Positions 1 to 8,764 of a stretch of 64,000 bases of DNA are shown here, piece by piece. The notes under the pieces are model-generated. The model searched no databases. It was not told the DNA's origin and was given only the letters and a program-made list of their open reading frames with translations. Each line of letters begins with the position of its first letter. The first letter of the stretch is position 1. Source of the DNA: Membranipora membranacea (lineage: Eukaryota; Bryozoa; Gymnolaemata; Cheilostomatida; Membraniporidae); the NCBI GenBank assembly GCA_914767715.1, contig OU612074.1, forward strand, positions 5,843,501-5,907,500, written 5' to 3'. Made by a program: the position numbers and the translations under genes.

Positions 1-308
1 TTTTGTATTTTTATCATCATTCCATCAGCTGTTTTTTGTATCAGATAAATAGCGAGAGCATCAAGATACAAATCATTATACTCAAGACACATAATCAGTG
101 ATGTTGTTTAGTGAATGTTTATTCTAGACAATAATAATCAGATAATTCTGAAAATGCTATTTCTCTGCTCTGAAAGACAAGTTGTATGTTATATGTAAAA
201 TGCTCAACTCTGACTACCAGAATTCTCGAACTCGTCACACAGTTGTAATAATTTTGTGACAATGCTATTATTTTACCAGGGCACAACCAGTACTGACGTC
301 CATTAATA

Positions 309-324
309 CATGACAATTGTCATG
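309..324. promoter_or_regulatory. 16-bp perfect palindrome upstream of TATA box
   Basis: CATGACAATTGTCATG is identical on both strands and lies about 72 bases upstream of the TATA box at 396. It contains an E-box-like CAATTG core. It recurs at the same position in all six units. A dimeric transcription factor site is a guess from symmetry and location only. Confidence 0.3.
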
Positions 325-395
325 CCACTCCAAGAATAATTTGAGATGACAGATTTCAATAGATGACACTTTCTAAAATAGAAACAGAAAATCAG

Positions 396-403
396 TATAT
401 AAA
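396..403 (+). promoter_or_regulatory. TATA box, unit 1 peptide gene
   Basis: TATATAAA (in GTATATAAAC). A start site about 30 bases downstream, near TCATT at 426-430, would give an untranslated first exon of about 45 bases ending at the donor CAGTG/GTAAGT (GT at 472-473). Position relative to the donor and the signal-peptide exon is what makes this more than a chance match. Confidence 0.45.
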
Positions 404-649
404 CATGTACAATAAGAACAACCAATCATTCAAGATTTTCTCTTAAAATCAGAACTTAACAAAACTCAGTGGTAAGTTTACTTGCTAGTGCATATTATTT
501 CATTGGACTACTGCGCAGGACACAAAGAAAACTCACAGTGATTAAAAAATTCATTTATCTACATTTCAACTGGGATATATTCCAAATCGTTAATTATGAA
601 CTAAACTACTGAAATGAAATGAATTATAAATTTCTTACTTTTGTAGAAG

Positions 650-692
650 ATGAATATTCTGATCACAGCCCTTATCTTTTCTGCTGTAATTG
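650..692 (+). CDS. Candidate signal-peptide exon of a small secreted peptide gene (unit 1)
   Basis: Candidate first coding exon. The acceptor TTTTGTAG ends at 646, AAG precedes the ATG at 650, and the exon closes at the donor G/GTGAGT (GT at 693-694). The 14 complete codons read MNILITALIFSAVI: no charged residue, a hydrophobic core and small residues near the end, typical of a secretory signal sequence. The exon ends in phase 1, one base into codon 15. An untranslated exon (about 427-471) with its own TATA box lies just upstream. Downstream, in-phase acceptors are at 941, 968, 1198, 1313, 1508, 6766 and 9493, so the mature part is unresolved. The shortest local models end at 1013-1015 (read-through stop), 1273-1275 or 1239-1241, with AATAAA at 1321; the long models use the exons at 6767 or 9494 and 9837. 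The family is not recognised. The call is inference from splice signals and composition, not homology. Confidence 0.42.
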
Positions 693-968
693 GTGAGTTC
701 GACATTCCTAGGAAGACACATCAGAGTGTTCTTAGAGATTGCTATCCTGTACAGTGAACTTCAAAATGTTGTAGCTATACTCAATTAAACATTTATAAAT
801 ATTCACATTGACTCATGAGTGCATAGCAGTACTGTGACTTTGTACTAATTAATTGTTGATTTTATTCCATTGCTGCATATTACTTCATTGATGTCGTCTG
901 ATTTTCTCATGGTTATGAATCATAGTAGAGTTTCACTACAGATGGAATCCTTTTCATGTGTTATTCAG

Positions 969-1011
969 GTGTGAGTTCGGGCTTTATTTTTTTGGGAGGA
1001 AAGAGGAAGAG
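969..1011 (+). CDS. Alternative internal exon encoding a basic GGKRKR tail (unit 1)
   Basis: The acceptor TTATTCAG ends at 968. Joined to the phase-1 signal exon, it reads GVSSGFIFLGGKRKR, a short hydrophobic then strongly basic peptide. AGG/GTAAAA at 1012 can be a donor leading to the acceptor at 1198. If it is not used, the next codon is TAA (1013-1015) and the protein stops at 29 residues. A second acceptor at 941 adds 27 bases in frame. The dibasic, Gly-preceded end resembles a processed or amidated peptide context, but this is weak. It may be intron sequence if the long gene model is right. Confidence 0.22.
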
Positions 1012-1198
1012 GTAAAAGATGCTAATCAGGCCACACTCCAAGCTATGCCGCCCTAAGCTTCAGTAAGCATTGATTGTCTTGATTCAACTAGATGGTGTAC
1101 TTATTGCGCTGGACATAATGTATTCTAAAATTAGCAAGGTAATGGTGTTTGTAAAATTAAAAAAATACGGCAATTTATCATGTACTTTTATATTTCAG

Positions 1199-1275
1199 GT
1201 TGGAGATCAAAGGCTACCAAGAAAAAAGATGCTATATTTAACCTTCTTTTCTGTTTATATTGTAAAAAAATATAA
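1199..1275 (+). CDS. Alternative last exon, cationic with CLYC motif (unit 1)
   Basis: The acceptor TATATTTCAG ends at 1198. Spliced directly from the phase-1 signal exon, it reads GWRSKATKKKDAIFNLL followed by FCLYCKKI and TAA at 1273-1275, giving a 39-residue product with a Lys-rich start and two cysteines. AATAAA at 1321 could serve as its poly(A) signal. In units 2 and 5 the T at 1273 is A, which removes the stop and extends the frame 19 codons to the TAA at the 1330-1332 equivalent. Reached through exon 969-1011 instead, it is read in another frame that stops at 1239-1241. Cationic secreted peptide is inference. Confidence 0.25.
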
Positions 1276-1320
1276 TGCCTTCCTGATTCTTCTCTTTTTG
1301 TTTTAAACTCCAGCTTTGGC

Positions 1321-1326
1321 AATAAA
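1321..1326 (+). terminator. AATAAA poly(A) signal, local gene model
   Basis: Canonical hexamer 46 bases after the stop at 1273-1275. The downstream sequence is not strongly GU-rich. A second AATAAA at 1923-1928 is followed by GTGTGCTGTTCATG, a better GU-rich context. Both occur in every unit. Confidence 0.3.
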
Positions 1327-1344
1327 AGATAAACTATAAATGAA

Positions 1345-3300
1345 AATTGATGTAAGGGCGTATAGTAGAAACGGAACAACCTCCTCCAAATTCAATGGAC
1401 CTGTTATCACCAAGAGAATTGCTGCATTCAGTAATAATACGAGACAAAACAACGACTAAAATTTATGAAGCTTTAACTTGTTTTTCTCTTTCTTGATTAT
1501 ATATACAGTTCCACTCAATATCTATAGTAGTAGTGTTGCAAACATCCAATCAACTGGACTTTACTCATTGTCAGGAGATTTTACAAAATTTACAAATGAT
1601 CATCATGTATAAGTGTCAGTCTTGCCCTTAGGTGATCACCAATCTGTCTAGATAAGGGGAACATGTAACCATCACCGCATACTCACCACGTAGCAATATC
1701 CCGACATCCGCGCTGCTTTAGGCGGAGTATGAATTTAAACTCAATTCAGAGATTTTTTTTGCATTATTTGTTCCCTTTGGTTTTGTGGCCAGAGTATTTA
1801 TGATTGTTACACTACTTTAAAACATAATGGAGGAGCTCTGAGATTCACCCTATGCATGCAAATTTAAACATGGCAGTATTATGGTAAAGGATATATGCAG
1901 GACAATGCAATGCAGCTATTCTAATAAACAGTGTGCTGTTCATGTTCCAGTAGATATACGAATGCTTAGAGTAGTGTATGCATCCATATAAATACGACCG
2001 TGATAAAATGAAAGGCAGCATTTGTACAACAATCTGTACTATACAGTATGCCCTGTGTTGATATAATATGCAGTGTAGTTAAGTTATGTTACTCAGCAGT
2101 GGTCCCTAGTAAGAATTATCAGATTATTTAAAGCCTGAGATTGTATATCTTGATGTTTGAGATTGTTACATTATGACTGATAGGGAGACTAGCAAAACAC
2201 AATCTGTAAAGGGCGATTAGCAAGACAATATCTGTATCGGCCATTAATCTTTGGTCATGGTTGCCTACAGTTTTCACTCTCGTCTTTTCCCTAACAAAGT
2301 CACTAAAAGGTATTTGTTGGTTGGTATTCACCTATGGGCTTACTTACTTCGGATTCCGAAATATTTTCAAAAAATATGACACACAGGACACACAACTCTC
2401 ATACACTATCTCTGTCTTTATCTCGATGCAGACAGGCCATGCGTGTGTACCTACTACTACCTAGTAAATCAAGCATTTGTTTTGAAGGAGAAAGATTGCA
2501 ATTACTATGGCTTCAATTATTTCTTAGGCTTTCACTCAGACAGTGACACACAGTCTGGTTCTAATTGAATATTGAGGTTTCTGGAGAGGGTGTTGAAACC
2601 TAATTTTAGCCTTACCACCATGTTTTACGTTTTGTGAGACACATTCCACCAAACTACAATCAATTGGTATTTCTAAAGCTAGGCGTTGCGAGGTTTGGTA
2701 TATGGTATACAGTATAATATAAGAGAGAGATTTATATGAACGTTTACTCACCTAAAAAGATGTACTGTAAAGAGGAAGAGATATCGCGTTGACTGTCCAA
2801 GGTCAAGGCTAATAGTCTAGATGGTACAATTCCGATAAGGTGCTGGTCTGCTAAGATCTCGGATAACCTCACAGTATTTACCCACCATAACAAGATAATT
2901 CTACAATAAATGGTTCTATGGTATCTATTGCACAAAAGCCAGCAAAGCTTGATCCTGTGCCATGACCTTGCAACAAAACAAACTAATTTTCAAAATCATA
3001 ATTCATGAAAATTCATAAATATATTGCCATTGTTTTGTCATTTCGATTTTTTGAAGTCAATACTGGCCTCTAGGGTCGTCGCATGGTGCTTTTTTGGGTG
3101 AGAAAAAACGTGCAAACGTTCAAAACACCTGCTATCCTACTGTCAGTATATTGACACCTCAGATATCCTTGGTTGAAGGGCAATTGGGGGACCAATATAA
3201 TTGTTCGAGCTGTGATGTATGCGATCTCAAATAGTTCAGAAGTAAAGATTTGCCCATGAAAAATCTTTCCAGCATTCTCTTCAAATATAGTTCAAAACTG
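1345..3300. other. Intergenic or intronic stretch, no recognised gene
   Basis: The best local signal is a pyrimidine-rich acceptor ending at 1508, which opens a phase-1-compatible frame of 34 codons stopping at 1610-1612. A TATAAA-like motif is at 1987. On the minus strand a frame running down to a donor (CTTTTTAG/GTGAGT, GT near 2752) is open for about 60 codons. I recognise no protein family, RNA or repeat here. The same holds at the equivalent positions of the other five units. Confidence 0.5.
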
Positions 3301-3309
3301 TTGGTCGTT

Positions 3310-3903
3310 TAGGGAGGATACAAAAGACATCGATCATCCAGCAGTGAGTCCGTTGCCGACATTAAAATGAAGTTCATTGTCATAATTTAGTTTGTGTGGA
3401 ATGCCATCGATCACCCACCATTAACAATAATGGACTGCTAATCCAATTATGTCTTATTAGAAACACTAGTCTGTAGATATGACATTACCAATAAAATAAG
3501 AACCAGAGGCTACACTGTTATTGACAAAGTAGCCTACTGCTATAGGACCCTGGTAAGGAAATTGACACAAAATATGTACTGCAGGATGTCTGAAATTTAA
3601 ACAAAAACAGGTCAATCCATGACTTTCACATTTATCAACACGATTAGGTGGCAAAACTAAACTTTTTCTACTTTTCAACAGATTCTACTTCTAAATTTCC
3701 ATCAATTATTATTTTAAAATCATTGAGCATTGGCATCCCTTAATAATAGAGCCATTGCTGTGTTAGTTTCCCCAAGTGGACACAAAAGACATCAATCATC
3801 AACCGGTGCTTCTAGTGCCAATAATAATAATAATAATCCAATGATTGTTTATGACAAACACTAGAATCTAGATACAATTCAACATACAGTAATGCAAGAA
3901 CCT
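3310..3903 (+). repeat. Degenerate direct repeat pair with (AAT)n
   Basis: Two diverged copies: about 3315-3503 and 3777-3903. Shared blocks are CAAAAGACATC with ATCATC (3321, 3783) and TAATCCAA...AAACACTAG...TCTAGATA or a close variant (3439-3480, 3833-3874). An 18-base AAT microsatellite (3820-3837) lies in the second copy. Origin unknown. Present in all units. Confidence 0.45.
3489..3589 (-). CDS. Candidate minus-strand exon, unidentified
   Basis: The minus-strand acceptor TTTAAATTTCAG ends at 3590 and a possible donor TTG/GTAATG is at 3488. Between them the frame reads a protein-like stretch including HILCQFPYQGPIAVGYF and NNSVASGSYFIG; without the donor it runs to TAG at 3468-3466. The wider open frame reaches 3678. 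No family recognised and no partner exon in matching phase found, so chance is quite possible. Confidence 0.15.
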
Positions 3904-5630
3904 CTGCACAACACACATGTCTTCAGCTAGAAATCATGAGGCAAGCACATAGAGTTATTATATACTCTAGAGTGGACAATGCAGTGCTGAAAGCGTCCTA
4001 CTTAATTATTGCGAAATCCATCACACAACGCAATCTGGTTGTGCATGGCTAGTGCCTGTATCATATAACTTATCATTGAGAATATGCGTATTGGGCATGA
4101 CAATTTAGATTTCTAGAGCGCTTATATCCATTTTTTCAGAAAATTTTTCATGGGACACCATGTAGATCACTTGCAGGTATTTTCACTTTCAATTCCATGA
4201 GGCAACGAAAACTGGTTGTGAGTGGATAGTGCATGAATCATTGACTTTATCATTAAAAATATTAGAATTGGACATACAAATTAAGTTTATTGATCGAGCA
4301 CTTATAGCCATTTTATCAAAGAATTTCACATGTAACACCATTAACCTCACCATCACCTGCAGGTACTTTCTCTTCCGGTCAGTTTGACATTTTATTATTC
4401 TCCCTTTAAAATAAGCCAACTATCAACCGCAAATACATGAGCCTAAATCTCGATGACAGGGCCAGCTGGTTTCTGCCTCTTGCCAGGTATTTTGCTGTGT
4501 CCTGTCTCTCTAACTAATATGTTGCACACTCAGTCGGTGTATTTTATCTGTTCAGTTCCAGCTACTGGCGATGATCTATGATAACATGTGATAAAAGTAG
4601 CCTGTGGAAAAGCGATTGGAGGCGAAAAGTTTGCTGCTTACCTTTATCGTTTTTAGAGCATTTTTAGCAATATTTTTGTAAAACTTTTCATGCCACACTA
4701 ATAGATGTCTTGCAAGTGATTCCTTTCAGGGGGCAGACAGGGGACAAAAAAATTTGTGTATCCCCTTAAAACACCAAAATCTCAACTGCCAACACACCAT
4801 CCCGATAAAATCACAATTACCTGGCTAGCAGGTTTTTGCCCCTGCCACTTGCCTGCCTGCCAATTAAACTGTCTCCTGTCTCTCTAACTGAAATATTACA
4901 CACTCGTGAGTTCATTTAATCTGTGAAGTATAATGACTTCCAATTATACAAGATGAGCAAGTAACCCGTGGCTTAAAATTTTCAGCTTAAAGATTTCGGT
5001 TTTGGTTTGGCTATGTCATTTCTAGCTCTAAATTCCCTCTCCTGGGTAGCCACTCGTTTTTGTATTGCAAAAACTATTCAAGCCAACACATCAGGTTAAA
5101 TCAAAAGATCCATAAGCTCTTCTGCTGAGTCCCTGATTAGCAAGAAAATGTCGAACGGACAAATCAAGATACATACTTGACCAGATTGACTCTACATTTT
5201 CTAAAATTCCCTAACTCAGTCTGAAAAATTGTATGAAAATGGCAATCAGTTATCAGTTGCAATACATTATGGAGAAAACACCATAATATTTCGTCTTTGC
5301 AACTCAAATCTTCTGTTGAGAAGAGTACAGGGGCGTAATTAGACACTTTGATAATATTTCATCGTTAGGTACATATAATAGTATACAATGTGAATTAAAA
5401 TCTTTTAACCAATGTTATATACATCATCAGTCCAAGTCTTTCTATTTGCACTCACTACTGCGTTCTACCAATTTTCAGAAAATTATACCAACACAACTGA
5501 TAATTAACATGGTTATATTAGTGCTGAGAAAGCCGATATAATTTCGCTCTCTCACCGATGTGACATTTTTAAGTTAACAGATATTTCTGATTTCTCACCA
5601 TACTCAAAATAAGAGATCATTTCTTTCAGA

Positions 5631-5643
5631 GGGGGGGGGGGGG
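5631..5643 (+). repeat. Poly-G tract, length-variable between units
   Basis: Run of 13 G followed by TGGGTG, 38 bases before the SINE. Lengths in units 1-6 are 13, 11, 16, 13, 11, 11. Homopolymer counts can also reflect sequencing error, though the 1=4 and 2=5 agreement follows the three-unit pattern. Confidence 0.9.
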
Positions 5644-5680
5644 TGGGTGTGATGCAATTTCCTCTCATGGTTGTTTAGGA

Positions 5681-5921
5681 GTAGGAGGTGGCTCAGTTGG
5701 TTAGAGCGCCGGACTTCAAATCCGGTTCGAATCCCACTGCAGTCCATCTTCTACTGGGGATTGGTTGGTCCCCCAGGTGTGCTCCGACCTGCCTGCAAAC
5801 AGAGAGCAATTTGGCGCAGATATTGCGGCCTCGCCATTAAGGCAATAATATTTCGCCGCCCATTCCTCGGGATGGGCGAGTGATAAGACATCGGATTTTA
5901 ATCAACCTTTAATCAACCTTA
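5681..5921 (+). mobile_element. tRNA-derived SINE, plus strand (unit 1)
   Basis: Pol III box A TGGCTCAGTTGG at 5689-5700 and box B GGTTCGAATCC at 5724-5734 head a tRNA-like 5' part. The anticodon-loop-like CTTCAAA is flanked by CCGGA/TCCGG. The 5' half of the T stem and the variable loop are missing, since TCCGG runs straight into TTCGAAT, so the box spacing is only about 35 bases. The tRNA-unrelated body continues to a hairpin (CGCCCATTC pairing with GGGATGGGCG, 5857-5878), and the tail is the tandem TTTAATCAACC repeat (about 5896-5920). The body matches the minus-strand element at 8569-8764, which proves a family. Nested in the hAT-like element. Exact ends and target duplication are not clear. 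Confidence 0.85.
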
Positions 5922-6766
5922 TTTGTAAATATAAACATCAACATCATATACAGACAGGACACAGCTAATATGGCTGGCAAGTGGCAGTGAAAAAAATTAA
6001 GCTAGCCCGGTAGTAGTTTCTGTTTCATCACAGTGATGTGTTTGCGGTTGAGATTTTGGCTTAATTTAGTCGGAAAACAGACACAAATTTTCCACTGGCT
6101 GCTAGTGAAAATACCTGCAAGTGATCCACATAGTGACGTAAATTTTTTTCCAAAAAAATGGCTATAAGCGCTCTAGAAATCTAAATTTCTGTGCCCAATA
6201 CATATATTCTCAATGATAAGTTTTATGATACAGGCACTAGACATGCACAACCAGATTGAGACTTGTCATGGATTTCGCAATAATTAAGTAGGACAAAACC
6301 TGTTGCTATTTTTGTACACATTGTCCGCTCTAGAGTATATAATAACTCTATGGGCAAGCACTTGCCTTCTCTAATGCCACCTCCTCATGGTCTCAGCAGC
6401 ATGAAGCCATCTCGTTGTGATGATGAGCATTCCACTTCCAACCCTCAGTGCATATTGTCAGCTAAAAAATCGATTTTTATGCTGTTGCAAAACCTGAGAA
6501 GCTGCCAACTTTATTTTACTATTCCTTATTTCACATTTCTGATCTTCTTGTGGCAGATCGCTCAGAATAGGTTATTCTTAAATTGATAAGCTGACATCAG
6601 CCTATTCTCCTTTTTGGGCAAAGACTCGGCTGGTCTTTGTGTCAATATGCAAGTACAAAATTTGGGTACAAGATATAATTGTCATTTCTTTACCATAATA
6701 TCAAATGGCGCTTCACTCTTAACAAAAATAGTTCATTTCTTCTGTATTCATATTTTTTTGTTGAAG

Positions 6767-6881
6767 TTATCAATTTCCAATTGATGAGTGACATTGATCC
6801 GGAGGAGGGTACCAACAAAGACCTTGGCCGACAATGGCATTTTTATTATAGGATTAAAGGAAAAACTATGATGATGCATTG
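6767..6881 (+). CDS. Candidate internal exon, phase 1 to 2 (unit 1)
   Basis: The T-rich acceptor ATATTTTTTTGTTGAAG ends at 6766 and the donor CATTG/GTAAGC starts at 6882. A phase-1 entry (as left by the signal exon) reads 37 full codons including MSDIDPEEGTNKDLGRQWHF and ending KTMMMH, then leaves in phase 2, which fits the exon starting at 9837 and would create a cysteine at that junction. The composition, acidic then basic and aromatic, is protein-like. If the donor is unused the frame stops at TAA 6883-6885. Not recognised by family. Equivalents: 18044-18158, 29326-29440, 39976-40090, 50625-50739, 61902-62016, all open. Confidence 0.28.
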
Positions 6882-6939
6882 GTAAGCTTGGGTAAACTTG
6901 AAGATTGGGCCAGCTTGTACATGTCAGTGATTTGGCTTG

Positions 6940-7323
6940 ACAGAACACGACCTCTACAGGATATCGTCATTGTGCAGCTATTCAAGTACCCATAGTCACA
7001 CATGTGGGTGACCTTGGCAAAAATAGTGCAGTATCATCTAACATAGATATTTGAAGCTCAAATGGCGTGAATCGTTGTATCCTGACGTTGATAAAAGTCA
7101 CAAGAATAGATATTTTTATGACATTTAATGTAATCATTTTCAATTGGTTTGATTAGCCCTTGAATTTTCATTAGATTAAATAATAGAATATAATGAAAAT
7201 GACTGCTTTTTCAATGACAGTTCGTCCCTGACACCAAATTTCATTGCATTTGATAGAGTTTACGTATATTTGGACACAATTTCATTTTAATTTATTTTGT
7301 TTGTAATAGGAATTACTATTTTT
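6940..7323 (+). repeat. Internal direct repeat, copy A (unit 1)
   Basis: About 384 bases matching 10137-10519 at roughly 97%, with around ten differences such as ACGACC/ACGAGC, CAAAAATAG/CAATAATAG and GACGTTG/GGCGTTG. It directly follows the candidate exon at 6767-6881, as copy B follows the candidate last exon, which suggests an old duplication of a gene 3' region. Other units: 18217, 29499, 40149, 50798 and 62075 onward. Confidence 0.9.
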
Positions 7324-8490
7324 GGATTCACTTTTCTTTCGAAACATGAGGCAAGATTTTGGTTAACCAAATAACGTTAGCAAATGCAGTTTTACAGCGG
7401 TGATCAAGGGAAGTCACTCTGAAAAATATAAAATAACATACGAATAATACATACAATATAATCATTCATAGTCATAAAGAATATTCTCATGAAATATACC
7501 AATAACTATATTGTATTATTTTTTGTTTACATAACAGTTTTGACACATATAAAGCACTCAACGAAGTACTTCATGCACACAAATCAACACCAGACAAGTT
7601 TTACATCACAGAGTAAGGATATACAGAGAGGAAACTTCAATGATCATTATAGTGCCTGCGGTTTTTGATTAACTGGGGGAAATTGTGCACAGCTGGATGC
7701 CGAAAACTCTACCTTTGATGGGCCATAATTCATTCTGCCCAGTATTTTGGTGATTGATTTAAGGCCACACGTTCTCATGCAAATTTCTACTTATTCTTGC
7801 AAATTTAATTTCGTATTAATGTGAACCTACCACACATGATTCTCATCTCCGAAAATTTCATGAGCGCAATCCTCCTGCGCCAATACGAACAAACGATAGA
7901 CCTAACAGTGATATGAAATAAAAATATTTATATCAAGGAGAAGCTGTTACTTGTTGTTTACCGCCCAGTGATTCAGCTTCTATGTATGCCTCAACCATCT
8001 CCTCATAATTATTTCAATTGGTACTCATAATTCACTGTATCCCTTCCCCCCTTACCCAAGGTCCAAAATTGAATGAGAAACTCTACATATTGATCATCCA
8101 CTCCATCTTTTTACCAAAGTTGTGTTTGCATAGATTTGACCTTGACTTTTCAATCAAAACAGGCAGCCACTCAGATAGCATTTTGAGAAGATTTATACTA
8201 TCTGGTTACGTGCATTGTTAACATACAACGTTCCACAAATTGTGGGAATCCCAATCCAAACGAGAGTTTACGTGAAATTTACTCCTAATTGTGAGAAAAC
8301 GACCCCATATGACTTCACTTTAAGACAGATTTTTCTTTTGGTTCTACTAACAAGAAAATTCAGTGACAAGTTTATGACATGGCAGTCTAGAACCCTATAT
8401 GTTTCAACTCTGGCTTAAGATGTTTGCTATTGAATTGTGTTCAACAGTTTTTTTGAGCATGATATTTGAAACCAGAGTTGATTGATGAAG
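7324..8490. other. Stretch without recognised gene
   Basis: It holds a TATAAA (7548-7553) 65 bases before a donor-like GA/GTAAGG (7613), similar to the spacing at the peptide gene promoter. A frame open from about 8167 to 8418 reads a protein-like stretch (VPQIVGIPIQTRVYV, CEKTTPYDF) but has no convincing acceptor. No repeats or RNA genes seen. Same in other units. Confidence 0.4.
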
Positions 8491-8494
8491 TTTC

Positions 8495-8527
8495 ATGGCG
8501 GACAAACACATAAAAGATTTTTTCCAA
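8495..8527 (+). CDS. Candidate short first exon MADKHIKDFFQ (unit 1)
   Basis: An ATG at 8495 begins 11 codons that end in phase 0 at a near-perfect donor CCAA/GTAAGT (GT at 8528). The IKDFF sequence resembles the I-x-x-F-F core of PCNA-interacting boxes, common at the N-termini of some nuclear and transposon-derived proteins; the preceding Gln is absent. No downstream exon of that kind was found, so it may be a relic or chance. Confidence 0.15.
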
Positions 8528-8568
8528 GTAAGTAAATGCTGCCAAAGCAGGTTGCTCACTCAACACTT

Positions 8569-8764
8569 CGAGCCGGCAAAATAGTGTGCCTAAAGGGCAA
8601 GGCTGCAATGACCGCGCCAATTTACTCTCGGTTTGTAGGCAGGTCGGAGCACATCTGGGGGTCCAACAACTCCCAGTAGTCAGTGGAATGCAGTGGGATT
8701 CGAACCCGCGACCTGCAACACTTGCAAGCTGAAGGACTGGCGCTCTAACAACTGAGCCACCACA
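8569..8764 (-). mobile_element. tRNA-derived SINE, minus strand (unit 1)
   Basis: Read on the minus strand, box A TGGCTCAGTTG (8749-8759) and box B GGTTCGAATCC (8696-8706) are spaced normally, and the T stem (GCGGG/CCCAC) is better kept than in the plus-strand copy. The anticodon region contains CTTGCAAG (TGC, Ala-like), but the arm is disrupted. The body shares TGTGCTCCGACCTGCCT or close variants, the AATT-GGCGC block and the GCC-TT-AGGCA block with the element at 5681. The 3' tail is shorter and lacks the hairpin. Confidence 0.85.

Larger units (their letters stand above)
3948..6352. mobile_element. Non-autonomous hAT-like DNA transposon (unit 1, 2,405 bp)
   Basis: The terminal inverted repeats are 34 bases: 3948-3981 and the reverse complement of 6319-6352 agree at 33 of 34 positions, starting CATAGAGTTATTATATACTC. 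Immediately outside both ends is the same 8-base word GGCAAGCA (3940-3947 and 6353-6360), a perfect target-site duplication. Eight-base duplications and ends starting CA-AGAG fit the hAT superfamily. Inside, subterminal modules repeat directly at about 4030-4190, 4205-4560 and 4640-4930 and in inverted orientation at about 5945-6300. No transposase frame is present, so any mobility would need an enzyme in trans. A SINE and a poly-G tract lie in its right half. The superfamily is inference; the ends and duplication are seen. Confidence 0.78.

Noticed and set aside
1070-1306. 78-codon plus-strand frame over the 5' gene region
   Set aside because: It starts at a non-ATG codon, crosses a clear splice acceptor at 1198 and is hydrophobic low-complexity; more likely a shadow of intron and exon sequence.
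4189-4419. 76-codon minus-strand frame
   Set aside because: It lies entirely in the diverged subterminal modules of the hAT-like element; related modules do not keep the frame.
5681-5755. Functional tRNA gene (opal/Sec-like TCA anticodon)
   Set aside because: The variable loop and 5' T-stem half are missing, no acceptor stem pairs, and a SINE body follows. Same conclusion for the minus-strand element at 8569-8764.
5671-5883. Plus-strand frame of 70 codons across the SINE
   Set aside because: It is the translation of a tRNA-derived SINE head and body; SINEs do not encode protein.
3948-6352. Autonomous transposon with transposase
   Set aside because: No frame of useful length and no hAT catalytic or dimerisation segment seen between the inverted ends.
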